Shown: positions 44,644 through 55,885 of the stretch, in pieces | Layout of the letters: the number at the start of each line of letters is the position of its first letter | Numbering within the stretch: position 1 is the stretch's first letter | Assembly: GCA_018340375.1 (NCBI GenBank) | Contig: JAFFJZ010000070.1 | Coordinates: 434,001-498,000, forward strand | Length of the DNA: 64,000 nucleotides | Direction: 5' to 3' | From: Gonatopus flavifemur | Taxonomy: Eukaryota; Arthropoda; Insecta; Hymenoptera; Dryinidae | Program-made: the position numbers and the translations under genes | Notes under the pieces: generated by a model | The model's database searches: none | What the model was told of the DNA's origin: nothing | What the model saw: only the letters and a program-made list of their open reading frames with translations

Positions 44644-45597
44644 AGGGAGTGTACGGTAGTGTGGGACGTACGGTAGTGCGGGACACCCGTTTTTTTTTTA
44701 TAGAGTGCAAATATGGCGACACCGACTACTGTCAAACTGCTCTTATGACATGAGCTAGTTTTTGAGCTAACACTGAAGCGAATAGTCGCATTAATTTCAT
44801 TGCGCCCAATCAACGTGTGCGTGAAAATTAGGAAAAAAAGTTCTCTTCCAAGTTCTTGTGAGTGCTATAATTTTAATAGAATCTAGTGAAAAAGGTGAAT
44901 GTAATGCATGTATGGGAAGTGTTTTCATTATATTTTATGATAAAATATTAATTCAAGCCAAAATATGCACACCTCAATTTTTTTCTGTAATGATAAAAAT
45001 GGCTGTCATTCCCTAGCGCGGGACATCGTTTGTATGGTAGTGTGGAACACCATTGTAATATTAATCGATTGTGTTTTATTCAATAGGAGTGGTTTAAAAG
45101 TGAACTGTCCGTCTCGTTAATTGCCTCCCCCAGTAAATTACGCTCCAAAAGAAGTAAGTATATAAATTAAGTACATTTGAAGTGCGCTGCCATGACTACC
45201 AGCTACTTTACATGTAAACATTGCACTTCTGACAGTGATGAAGAAGACGACGAATAAGATGATTCAAATGCCATTTTCTGGTGTTGTTTTTGCCATTGAA
45301 GGTTTTTCAAATGAATGTAATTCGATTTTCTTTACATTTTTTGTGTTTTCACTCCATATTTTGCCAATTTTGGTGGATTTTTTAAAGTGTCCCATACTAC
45401 CGTACAAATTCTTGTCTGTGCAAAAATCGATGTTCCACAAAAATGGCTATGAAATTTTCCTACTCAACGTAATCAATGTAGTTATTTCAACAAAAAGAAG
45501 CTGAGCCTTCGAGCTTTCCAATGATATACAAAAGGCTCTATAAAATGGACTTGATCAAAAATTATAGAGCAAAACCAAAAGCCGTCCCACACTCCCT
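44644..45597. mobile_element. non-autonomous DNA transposon, 954 bp, TA duplication
   Basis: The left end AGGGAGTGTACGGTAGTGTG and right-end complement AGGGAGTGTGGGACGG share AGGGAGTGT and then GTGGGACG after an 8-bp offset. TA lies immediately outside both ends (44642-44643; 45598-45599). GGTAGTGTGGGAC-like motifs recur inside at about 44661, 45020-45050 and, inverted, 45388-45410. The TA duplication fits the Tc1/mariner/pogo assemblage. No transposase; frames inside are short and unrecognised. Confidence 0.75.
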
Positions 45598-45599
45598 TA

Positions 45600-46218
45600 C
45601 TTGTAATGTCATCTCATGTTCAGTTTATGAGTTGACAAAAGAAAATACACTTTACATAACACAAAATATCGTTATGATCCAGTAAGGGTGCTGCAAATCA
45701 AAGGGTGAGAAAGGTGTTCGGTTATTCTTCGATGAGTTGGACAATTGATCCGGATCTGGAATGATTGGAAGCACCCTCCGTGAATTCAACTCATTTCGAT
45801 TTCACAGACATAGAATCGTAACATATACTACTACACCAATGGAATGATATGCTTCCCTTCTCAGAATTTCGAACGGCTCAACTTCTAGGAGAGTGAAAAT
45901 TTCACTATGATAGAGTAAAAACTAATTCTCATGGAGTGATAATTCACTCTAGAATTGAGTGTGTCCCCCATTTTTGTGGAACATATAAGTTTTCATTTTG
46001 TGAGTCAGTTTCCATTTTATCGGAATAGAATCTCAACTCCTCTTGGAGTTGCACTATTTCAACTGTTTCGGAGTGAAATCATCATCATGAAGTGATCAGT
46101 CTTATAACTGGTTTGATGGGAGTTTCGCGTGAGCAGTGATAGTAAGCAGACGTACATACACGTGGCTCACGAAAATACCGCGATTTCAATAACAATTGTT
46201 CTAGGCAATGAAAGTTAA
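45600..46218. other. no recognised gene
   Basis: AT-rich, with several GGAGTGA / TCACTCT-type words near 45885-46095 that may be the remnant of a short inverted repeat. Nothing supported. Confidence 0.35.
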
Positions 46219-46227
46219 GTGAGCAGA

Positions 46228-46503
46228 ATGAGTGAAGAAATACCTAATAAAGAACTAATAGTGGGATTATCCGTGGGAATCAATGAGTATGAAAAGACTC
46301 GAGAGCAAATTAGAAGAACAGCATTACACAACTTGCAAGGAATCACAAAGCTGGAAAGAGAAAACAACCACCTCAAGAGGAAAAACAAATCATTACTCAG
46401 AGATGTGAATAGACTCAAAAGAGAAATGAACAATGTGAACAGGATCATCAGAGCTGCGACGAGAAGAGTCTGGCGGGATTGTTGGGCAAGTGTTGGGGTT
46501 TGA
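46228..46503 (+). CDS. short coiled-coil ORF, possibly a retroelement gag start
   Basis: ATG at 46228 begins MSEEIPNKELIVGLSVG; a Met 9 bp upstream is also possible. The centre (TKLERENNHLKRKNKSLLRD and on to VNRLKREMNNVNRII) is a strongly charged heptad-like coiled coil. The frame stops 91 codons on. The start of the gypsy gag at 62.9 kb also has an N-terminal coiled coil, so this could be the beginning of another gag, but no further gag or pol follows: the downstream 500 bp is non-coding and includes a run of 13 G at about 46560. Function unknown. Confidence 0.3.
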   Translation: MSEEIPNKELIVGLSVGINEYEKTREQIRRTALHNLQGITKLERENNHLKRKNKSLLRDVNRLKREMNNVNRIIRAATRRVWRDCWASVGV

Positions 46504-47091
46504 GACTCACCCGCGGAACTCTTACCTCACGATTATATTTAATGGGGAAGGAGCACGTGGGGGGGGGGGGGGAAGTGGAGGGGAACTCAGAGAAGAAAAA
46601 AGCATGGAATGTACTCACAGACTGGTTGGTTTATTCACAAAATCGACAGCAAGAAGCGTAGGGGGGACCACGGGAAAATCTTTCACCCACGCATACCCGG
46701 GCACAGACACTCTATATTAGGTTTTCTTCACTCTAAAACTCACCACACAATACTTTAAGTCCGTGTTCGGCTATGAATGATAACTATGATTTCACCCAAT
46801 GAAAGTCGTGATACGAGTGACGAGCCGGTGTACCGCCGTTAACTTTTGCTCTACCTCCCCATGACGTCATTTCCTGCGTTGCGCAATTGACCTAATTGTC
46901 ATTCACTCAGGGAGATGCTGCCCTCGTACGGTGGGATGAGTATAGAGCCTCGTTATCGGCCGATATACGCTGGCTCGTCCCTCACGCACGCATTCCTGCA
47001 CACCTGCATACAGTGGCAAGGGCACGGGAACCTTAGAGCTATCATACAAAACATATTCGATATTCCCAGCGATAACAATAATAACACTAGT
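46504..47091. other. no recognised gene
   Basis: Contains a run of 13 G and some GC-rich stretches. No terminal repeats or ORFs that I can support. I considered LTR remains but could not pair any. Confidence 0.35.
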
Positions 47092-47627
47092 TCACAAAAT
47101 TGAGGTCATGTTCTGCCCACCATATCTGTGGATTATTTCCTTATGCAATCTGACCCACTTAACACAGGAATCACATTTAAAAATTTTTTTATGGAAGCGT
47201 TTTATAGATATCGAGGGTTGAAATTTTTGTTTTCAATTTTCAAAGTTGTTCGAATGTTCTTGAGTGTATGTCGAATTCTAATTGACCAATTCATCTCAAC
47301 CGGCACTCAAACTGAAGGGCATAGAATCCCCTATAACTGTCTGTGGAGAGTTCTGAGATTTATTCAGTAGTTCGGAGGATATCGATCTTGATAAGTGAAA
47401 AAATTTTAAAGTTTTAGCAAAAATCGAGGTCAAAAATTCAAATATTGTCCTGTAGAAAATAGAAATCGCAGAAAGTCCTCCAGTTTCCATTTTTCTACGT
47501 AGTGCTGACACTTCCACGGAAAAAATAAGTCATCATTGATCAAAATCCATGGATGAATGACTGAATTTTTATTGTAGAAGGCAAAAATTCAGATTTTCTC
47601 CGATTTTCATGTTTCCCATTCTTTTCA

Positions 47628-47943
47628 TCATTTCAGTTGAAATTTAACATAGTGAAAATTATTATTCCGTTTGTAAACAAATACATTTGAGCTCTTGATT
47701 GGTTTTCTGTTCCTCTTATAGTCTGTTCCTCGAACGAGTGATCTAATGTAATCCTCCATCATGGCTGCATCCCAGAAGCCATGATATCGTCGTTGCATGA
47801 CTTTCATTTGTTGGTGAAAACGTTCTCTGTACTCGTCACACATGTAACCCAAATTATCCATGACACAACCCAAGGGTGGATGAATGAAATGGATTTTCAA
47901 TGAGATGTGGACTTCTGCTGGAAGAATTGAGAAACAGGAATTG
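47628..47943 (-). pseudogene. inverted copy of the transposase last exon in left arm
   Basis: The minus-strand frame reads SLKIHFIHPPLG, ERFHQQMKVMQRRYHGFWDA and AAMMEDYIRSLVRG, the C-terminus of the CACTA-like transposase, and ends in FHYVKFQLK. It is preceded by a splice-acceptor-like TTCTTCCAGCAG that matches TTTTTCCGGCAG before the last exon on the plus strand (50418-50429). It keeps the ERFH motif, which is changed to VRVH in the sense copy. It has no promoter or start of its own and is part of the inverted arm. Confidence 0.85.
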
Positions 47944-48124
47944 AAATGTTGAAATTTAATGTATGGCAGTAAAAAAAATTGGAAGTGAAATATTCAACAA
48001 AATGGAGTCACCCCTAATTGATACAGCTGTATTTCCTAGAGAATCCAACGATGTCGCGACCAAACAGGGCATACTGAAAACGAAACATCACGCGAATGAG
48101 ATACCAGAAAAACCATTGATCCCA

Positions 48125-48332
48125 CACGGAAAAAAATGTATGGTTGTTCCAACCGACCGTATCGCTGTATTTGGCTCACCTCAAACTTATGGTTGCCTGA
48201 ACCAGAAATTTGATTGTGATAAACAAATAGTTGACAACATTACCTAAATTTCTGGTTCAGGCAACCATAAGTTTGTGGTCAGCCAAATACAGCCATACAG
48301 TTGGTTGAAACAACCGTACAATTCTTTCGGTG
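48125..48332. mobile_element. hairpin MITE, 208 bp, inside CACTA-like 2
   Basis: Arms of about 88 bp (CACGGAAAAAAATGTATGGT... on the left; complement CACCGAAAGAATTGTACGGT on the right) include the almost perfect CTTATGGTTGCCTGAACCAG and its complement, and enclose a loop of about 32 bp. CA borders both sides. CACGGAAAAAA-type ends are usual for insect MITEs of the CMC/Chapaev kind. The frames 47963-48247 and 48275-48700 run into it and are not supported as genes. Confidence 0.75.
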
Positions 48333-48812
48333 CACTTGGGCGTAATTCTATTCTCAAAGCTACTCTCTCCGAGGCCACTCTTATTGCTGGAACACCAATA
48401 ACAATCGGTCGCATGACAAAATACCTTTTTCAAACTATTGGCTTTTCAGGGATCATTTGGGTCATTTATGCACCCGAACTCTTGCCTCCTTTTACTAACT
48501 TCACAAATTTCCATCAACCTAATGGAACGATGATAGAATATTCGATTACAATAACTCGATGCAACATCGACCAATTTATATTCATTTTGGACGTGCAGCG
48601 TAACAATAAGAACGGCCCGAATTCATTTTTTGGGGGGATTGGATTTGATTTGGGTAGTGATACGTTTTGGAAGACAAACCGTTCCGTTAAAATACAATGA
48701 AGAAACATTTGAAAATCGTCAAACATCGTTCACGATTTTCAATTTTTTTTACTTGGGGCGCTTCTCATCTGGGCAGGTTATAATGTGAGGAAATTGTTGT
48801 ATCGAGTCATTA
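48333..48812. other. unassigned sequence, 141-codon frame
   Basis: The frame 48275-48700 begins in the MITE. The part after it (IAGTPITIGRMTKYLFQ, VIYAPELLPPFTNF) is unknown to me. It sits between the left arm and the transposase start, so it is presumably 5' region of the transposon. Confidence 0.3.
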
Positions 48813-50690
48813 TTGCCTGATATTTCATCTTCGTTTTGTGGGATTTGTAAAATGAGGAAGAGAAGACGGGAATTCCAGTGCGTGAATAGATCAAACGATT
48901 TTTGCAATGTTTGTGGCGAGTTTATGGTTGAAAACAATGTCCGGAAATTTACTGAAGCGTTAAAAAAAAGTTATCGGAATTACTTTGGAATGTCACCAAA
49001 TCTTATCGATCCATGGACACCAAAATCTCTGTGTACTGTATGCCAATCAATTCTCAGCAAATGGGCTGCTGGTCAAAGGTATACATTTTTTTGTCTTCAA
49101 TGTCTTTGATATAAACAAACATTCATATGTTTTCACTTCAGCCGATACATGAAATTCGACACGTCAATGGTTTGGAAAGAGCCATTTTGTCATGCGATTG
49201 ATTACTATTACTGTCTCAGCCATAACAGTGGCTTTGGGAAGAGTTTGGAATGGAATTATGCCCGAGTGGGATCAGTGATTCGTCCAGTACCTCATCCGAG
49301 TGATGTTCCGTTTCCAGTGTGCTCTGTTTCAGTCGTAGAATCGTCAGACTCTTCAGAAGAAATGGCTATATCAATTGAAAGTGCCTCAGAATCAAAGCCA
49401 GAGCAACAATTATTATCACAGGCAATATTGAACGATTGGGTGCGGGATTTGGACCTCACGAGAGGGAAATCAGAAGTACTCGCATCTCGCATGAAATAAC
49501 ATGGTTTTTCAGCTGCATGTATGAAAACTACGGTCTACAGAAATCGATACGAGTCTTACGCGCAGTATTTCACGAACATGAATCAGATTTGTTATTGTAA
49601 TGATGTTTCTGGTTTGTTCAATGAGCTTCACCAATCCCATGATCCGAGCGGGTGGCGGTTATTTATCGATAGCAGCGAAGAAAGTCTGAAAGCAGTTCTT
49701 TTACACAATGGGAATGGAAAGCCATCAGTTCCTATTGCGCATGCTGTTAATACCAAAGAAACTTACGAAACGATGTTCAAATTGCTAGGATGTATTAACT
49801 ATAAAAAATATGAGTGGAAAATTGGTTGTGGCCTCGAAGTCGTTGGGATGTTGTGTGGGATGTAAGGAGGCTATACCAAAAATTGCTGCTTTCTTTGTCT
49901 TCGGAATAGTCACGCGGATGCTCTCCATTATGAACAAAAAGAAAGGCCAGCAAGAACGAATACCGTGATTGGTGGAGCCAATATCAGATATGACCCGATA
50001 GTAAAAAAAGAAAATATCATTCTTCTCCCGTTGCATATTGAATTGGGACTTATAAAAGATTTCGTCAAAAAACTGGATGAAGAGGGTGAAGAGTTCGCGT
50101 ACTTACAATCCATTTTTACGCATCTTTCGTACGCAAAGTTCAAAGAAGGCGTTTCCGTAGGACCTGAGATCAAAAAGTTGATGAAAGACGACAAATCTCC
50201 AACACTTCCATCACCCGTTGAAGCTGCAGCTTGGACGTCATCCAAACTGGTCGTTACAAATTTCCTTGGAAACAATAAGAGCGAGAACTACGAACATATC
50301 GTTGATGATTTGCTGCGAAATTACAAAGCAATGAGTATTTCTATTTTACCCAATGAATCACTCCATATGAGTTGATTGTCATGAATTATGTTTTAATTTT
50401 TCATCGCTGTTCCTCAATTTTTCCGGCAGAAGTACATATGTCATTGAAAATTCATTTCCTGCATTCTCACTTGGATTTTTCTCCAGGATAATTCGGGCGA
50501 CGTCAGTGATGACCATGGAGTACGAGTCCATCAACAAATGAAGACTATGCAACGAAAATATCATGGCTTTTGGGATGCAGCCATGATGGGGGATTATATT
50601 TGGTCCCTCGTACGAGAATCGGATGACAAAAACAACAAGAGACAAACCAGAACCTCGAACTGTTCCAATATATTCATTAGAACCTAGATA
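48813..50690 (+). pseudogene. CACTA-like transposase 2, three exons, decayed
   Basis: Same family as 31321-32981. Exon 1 has FCGICKMRKRRREF and NDFCNVCGEFMV, and CTVCQSILSKWAAGQ. Intron 1 is 49079-49141 (GT...CAG, 63 bp, removing an in-frame TGA). Exon 2 has MVWKEPFCH, SHDPSGWRLFIDSSEESLKA, GGYTKNCCFLCL, ILLPLHIELGLIKDFVKKL and FKEGVSVGPEIKKLM. Intron 2 is 50335-50429 (95 bp). The last exon has LKIHFLHSHLDFSP, VHQQMKTMQRKYHGFWDAAM and MGDYIWSLVRE. Lesions: stops near 49497 and 49862, an additional base before DNSGDVSDD, CGDL changed to CGLE (the inferred second catalytic Asp lost), and ERFH changed to VRVH. Not functional. Confidence 0.78.
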
Positions 50691-51276
50691 ATACTCTCCT
50701 CGATGTTTAATTCCAATTGCAGTAATAAACAGATGAGAAACATGGAAATTGTAGAAAATCTGAGTTTTTGCCTTTCACCACAAAAATTTATAATTCAGTC
50801 ATTCATCCATGGATTTTCATCAATGATGGCCTATTTCTTTGTGGAAGTGTCAACATTACGTAGAAAAATGAAAACTGGAGGAATTTCTACGTTTTCTATT
50901 CTTCACAGGACAATATGTGAATTTTCGACCTCGATTTCTGCTAAAAATTTCAAATTTTTTCACTCATCAAGATCGATATCATTCGAACTACTGGATGAAT
51001 CTGAGAACTCTTCACAAACAGTCATAGAGGATTCCACCCCCTCCAGTTTGAGCGCCGGTTGAGATGAATTGGTCAATTAGAATTCGACATACACTCAAGA
51101 ACATTCGAACAACTTTGAAAATCGAAAAAAAAAATTTCAACTCTCGATATCTGGAAAACGCTTCCATAAAAAAATTTTTAAATGTGATTTCCGTGTTCAG
51201 TGGGCCAAATTGCATGAGAAAATAATACACAGATATGGTGGGCAGAACATGACCCTAATTTTGTAAACTAGTGTAA

Positions 51277-52076
51277 TTGGGCATCGGGTAGTATTGAAAC
51301 GGAAGGGTTGACATTGGGGACTTCTTATTTCCTACTCTATATGCTAGTATTACTATCGTATACTTATACATCAAAGATACATCTTCTTACAACGTCAAAG
51401 TATTCGTTGCATCTTCTTTGCAAACATCTTTCATAAAATAATGACGATAATCATGAGAAAGAGAAAAAAGACCCACAATGAGTCAGTGAAACCTTACGCA
51501 AGTATTATGATCGTAATCACGAATGTTTTCGTTCCCCGTGGTTTACTTTTTGTTCCGTTTTGTTTTTCTTTTCGCTTCTCTTCTTGTATACCCAAGGATA
51601 GAAAATCTAATATACATGTTTATGAGATACTTCAATGCCATGATTGAATTTACTAAGGGACCCGCTAATATTGATTCGGGCTGAACGCCATACGAGAAAG
51701 AGTTCAGCGGGTCATTTGTAACACTTGCTTCGAATATGATAATTCTTACGTATTTTATATACGAGGAGCATTCAACTATAATTGAGTTGAGGATTCAATG
51801 AGGATGACCTAGGAGTTGTTATTTGGACGTGATTCATTGATCGCCGTCTTACTGTCGGGGCCTGACAAGAGGTTTACCTCCGTGAGACGTTGAGTGTTAT
51901 TCAGTAAGTAGAGGATAACCTAATCCAACGTGAGCATGATAATGAGTGTGAACGTTTCGTTGAGGAGGAGGCGACCTAATATCCTTCCCATGTGCTCCGT
52001 TACCCCCACCGTCGGCAAACACGACTTCTCATGGAAAGTTATAACTAAATTAATCCTACATACTCATTAGACCTAA
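51277..52076. other. no recognised gene; GC hairpin
   Basis: GACCCGCTAATATTGATTCG and, about 40 bp on, AGAGTTCAGCGGGTC form a possible stem at about 51660-51715. The 68-codon frame at 51441 is not recognised. The part after about 51.75 kb may be the 5' UTR of the LINE that follows. Confidence 0.35.
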
Positions 52077-52680
52077 GTGTGCCCGCGACGCAGGTTGACT
52101 TTTTTCGATCCGTATCTAGACTCTTTTGGGTTCCTATTCTTGGAACGAGATCCATCACGTTACAGAGCAAAAAATGTAGTGATCTATAACATCGAAGATA
52201 ACACTGAAAACAACAAAAATCTGACCGATCATATTGAAGGCATCCTGAACGTCATTGGCATAGGAGACAATGACATTGAGGTCGTTAAACGAGTGGAATA
52301 CAAGGGAGGGAAAAGACCAGTGGTGGTCACATTAACATCACATCCACTAAAGAAAAAGCTCTTTGATAATGATGGAAAGCCAAAAGGAGATTATGGAATG
52401 ATAATAAGAAATTACCTGAAAAAACAGAGGGAAGATGACAGAACGTTGCAGACAATAAAGGGAGATCGTGAAAAATGGAACGTAAAGGCCAAGATTTGAG
52501 AATCAAAATTGCGAATTAAGAACCACTACTACAATGTCGAACAAGCAATCGAATGCATCGAGAAAATCAAGAACAAAGATGAGAGCGACAGCGACAGTGC
52601 AAAGTCAATCGACCTCAATACAACTAAGGAAACCAAGAGAAAAGAATGAGCACCAAGCACATCACCAGGGAAACAACTTA
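52077..52680 (+). pseudogene. LINE ORF1-like protein (RRM-like)
   Basis: The frame 52077-52499 contains AKNVVIYNIEDNTENNKNLT, DIEVVKRVEYKGGKRPVVVT and LTSHPLKKKLFDN, the layout of the RRM-like domain of LINE ORF1 proteins: a beta strand with NVVIYNI, a helix, and RPVVVT. Further conserved-looking text (NHYYNVEQAIECIEKIKNKD) follows after a TGA. The start is uncertain, because the first 25 residues look unrelated to the domain. ORF1 proteins bind the LINE RNA. Confidence 0.5.
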
Positions 52681-52739
52681 AATAAAAAAACACAAAAAGG
52701 ATCAGAACATGATTCAATATAACTAGCACAACCCCACTC

Positions 52740-53450
52740 CTCCCCCAAAATAATATCTTGGAATGCGGCGGGCTTGAGAAAAATATCAAATATAGAAAGA
52801 ATAGTGAATAATAATGATATTTCATGTATATGTGAGTCGTGGCATACGACTGGAATACAATTCCTCATATCGACAGATCATATGATAGTGGATAAAGCCG
52901 CAACGAAAACAGCGGAGAGGAGAAGGGTTAGTGGGGGCTCAGTGATATAATATAATATGATATAATATGATATAATGATATTCAAATCAGGAGAGTTAGT
53001 CGATATAAATGAAAACTATATCTGAATCAGGATGAAGATTAGAAACTCATGGACAATTCTTGGAGTAGTTTACATCAATCAAACAAAAGATATGAAGAAA
53101 GTATTTCAGGATTTGGAAGACTCACTAAACTGAATACAAAGTAAATATCAAGATATTGACCTTATAATTGGAGGTGACTCCAATTCTAGAAGTACCGATA
53201 AGGGAGATATCGATCAAGAACAATTACCATCAACAGGACTCTTCGCAAATAAGAGAACAAGTGAGGATTCATGCATAAATTGAAGAGGGCAAGACCTGAT
53301 CGAATTCTCAGAGAAGAATGAGCTATACATCGTCAACGGACGCTTTCCAGAAGATAAGCCAGCCTAATATACGTTTGTCAACGAACAGGGAAAATCCGTC
53401 ATCGATCCAACTTATGTAACGTTCCAGCCTCATATATCATGGAAGACTTT
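52740..53450 (+). pseudogene. LINE apurinic-like endonuclease, heavily decayed
   Basis: Pieces in different frames: IISWNAAGLRKISNIERIV (the N motif), ISCICESWHTTG (the E motif region), then DLIIGGDSNSRSTDKGDI, GLFANKRTSEDS, LIEFSEKNELYIVNGRFPED and TYVTFQPHISW (the position of the usual SDH end is not preserved). 52940-52985 is a simple ATATAATATG repeat inside it. Residues and order are those of the LINE APE endonuclease, but no stretch longer than about 60 codons is open. Confidence 0.65.
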
Positions 53451-53582
53451 AAGGTAATAGATGATCTAACGATGTCTAACCATTTTCCAGTTGCATTGGA
53501 TATGAGTATAAAAAGTGATGAAATTAGAGAAACAAAGATAATTAGGTGGAAAAACAGCCAAAGACATGTATAGTGTAATAAC

Positions 53583-55885
53583 ATGTATTCCTCGAATAGT
53601 GTATCCTATGTAAATTCAGAAGTAGAAGAAATGTCCAAAAATTTTACCAACACAATGACTGAAGAAGCATTTAACGCAAACATGTACACTCAATCGAACA
53701 ATGTTATGAGGTGTAAAAACAAACAGTGGTACGATTCTGAATGCCTTGAATTCAGAAGAAGAATAAACAAAGAACTCTCATTAGCTAAAAAAGAAAAATA
53801 TCTACAAGAAAAAATAGAAGAAACACACAGGATGAGAAATGCGTATTTTGGATCAGTGCAAGGAAAAGAAGTATATACACGAAGAAACTAGTGCAAAACA
53901 TTGCAGAAAAAAAGGAACCCAAAGTATTTTGGAACTTACTTAACTCATTTAGACCACATAAAAAACTAGATAGTAACGCGATAGATTTGAAAACATGGAC
54001 TAAGTACTTCCGAAATAAGTATTCTCTCAATTCCAACAGGGATGAACTGAGCATTTTCAACACTAATATAAATTCGATTTTGGATGTTGACATAACTTTA
54101 GAAGGAGTGAAATTAGCTATAAGGAAAAGTAAAGCGAATAAAGCTGCAGGATCGGATGGAATTATCAATGAATCCATGAAATGCTTGTCAGATAACCGGG
54201 TCCTATATTCAGTAGTACTGTTCAATGAGATTACCAGAGAAGAGGAAGTTCCCGAATCATGGGCAAACATGGTAACAAAAATGATATATAAGGAAGGCAA
54301 TAAAGAAGTACCCGAAAATCACACGCTCATATCACTTATTGATTCAATTACTAAAATCTTCACTCAAATCTTGTACAAGAGAATTTATAAATGAGCAGAA
54401 AGAGGGAAAAAACTGCATGAATAGCAAGCTGGCTTCAGGGAAGGGAGAAGCACCACAGACAATATATTGACATTGGATACAGCAAAAAAACTCAACTTAG
54501 GAGAGAAGAAGAGAAATTATATGCTATCTTTGTAGACCTGAAGCAAACCTTTGGATTCTATTAATCATGCTAACCCGTGGGGAAAGTTATGAAAAATAGG
54601 GATAAGCCATAAAATGATCAGCATCTTCAGAGACTTATATGAGAAGGCCAATACGGTAGTGAGAAATAGCGAAGGCATTTCGTTAAGATGCAACATGACA
54701 CAAGGTCTATTACAAAGAGAAATACTCTTCTCACTTTTTATAACCGACATAGAGAAATATCTGAAGAACCGAGGAGTAAGAGAAGTCTCACTCGATCACC
54801 TGAACAAACTAATTATGCTGGCAAGTGCCGATGATAAAGTATTCCTAGCAGAGACATACAATAACATAAAAAATGTCATAAAACACTCACAAGGGTACTT
54901 TGAAACAAACAAATTCGAGGTGAATATTCAAAAAACAAAAATAATATTATTCCAAAAAGGAGGACACGGGCACAAGAATAGGCTCCCTCCATTATTTTAT
55001 AAAGGCAAAGAAATTAGTTTCGGAGGAGGATATGCATACTCAGGTGTCCCCTTTGTACAATCAGGAACAAACGACAAGACAACAAAAGAATTCCTTTCCA
55101 AGGGGGAGAAAGGAATACGACCGACCATTAATTCGATCAATAGAATTATAACAGTGAATTCAAACACTTGTGAAAAATTACTACAGGCACTGGTTGATTC
55201 GACAGTTCTTTATGCAGCTCCTGTATGGAGTATAAGACACCTGAGCGATCTCAAGAAAATACAAAACATATTCTGTAGGAAACTCCTCAGGATACCATAA
55301 AATACATCAGGATATGCGATTAGAAGGGAATTGAATTTGAAACACATGAAAATTATGGATTTCAAAACAACTGTGAATTACATTCAAAGAATCCTGGAAT
55401 TGCCGGATGACAGGTCACAAAAAATATGCTATAATAAATTGAGAAGTTTGGCCACATCCGACATTTTCGAGGGTTCATATGCTTGGGGAATACAAATGAG
55501 GGATAACTTTTCCCAAAAATCAATGGAATTGAATTCTGGGAGAACCTCACATTAGAGCTGTTGATAACAGAAGAAGAAGATCTCATTGAAAAATTGAAGA
55601 ATCATTCAACACAAGAAGATGGAGAGGATATCAATACCTCAAAATCGCTGCAAATATATCCACAATCCACCCAAGGGAAAAGAGAAGAACATTTTTTGGA
55701 TCTCCAAATTCCACTATATCATAAGAAAATCATTTCGCGAATTCTATTTCTCAACAAATATATACCTAAAATAATGAACAAAGATAGGGAGTGTCTCTTA
55801 AGGAACGGAAACTATTGCGAAGTATGCGAAATTCAGAATAATTTTCTCCACTACACGATTGAGTGTGAAATCTACGATCAATATA
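53583..55885 (+). pseudogene. LINE reverse transcriptase, interrupted at its C-terminus
   Basis: Frames: 53583-53891 (N-terminal helices), 53891-54394 (KSKANKAAGSDGIINESMK, VPESWANMVTKMIYKEGN, ENHTLISLIDSITKIFTQIL), a short piece with VDLKQTFDSINH (54525-54570, frame-shifted), 54614-55300 (LRCNMTQGLLQREILFSLFITD, LASADDKVFLAE, VLYAAPVWSIRHL), 55331-55555 and 55561-55885. The YADD box reads SADD. The C-terminal Cys-His cluster is NYCEVCEIQNNFLHYTIECE. The frame then runs into the DD41D insertion after YDQY and resumes at 57920 (QLLIPESYIPDNKAGKFSVS) to a stop near 58006. Confidence 0.8.

Larger units (their letters stand above)
47095..51273 (+). mobile_element. CACTA-like DNA transposon 2, 4.18 kb, with 0.85-kb inverted arms
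   Basis: Both ends begin CACTAGTT(C/T)ACAAAATT and continue GGTCATGTTCTGCCCACC. TAA flanks both sides (47092-47094; 51274-51276). CACTA ends and a 3-bp duplication are the hallmark of CACTA/EnSpm. The left arm 47095-47943 is the inverted copy of about 50408-51273 and contains not only the terminal sequence but also the last part of the second intron and the whole last exon of the transposase. The transposase itself reads rightwards from about 48.81 to 50.69 kb. Confidence 0.85.

Noticed and set aside
46490..47090. Possible LTR (TGTTGGGG start, G tract)
   Set aside because: No second copy, primer-binding site or polypurine tract could be paired in the window.
47963..48700. Two frames of 94 and 141 codons upstream of the second CACTA-like transposase
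   Set aside because: Both run through the 208-bp hairpin MITE, which disrupts them; no known motif.
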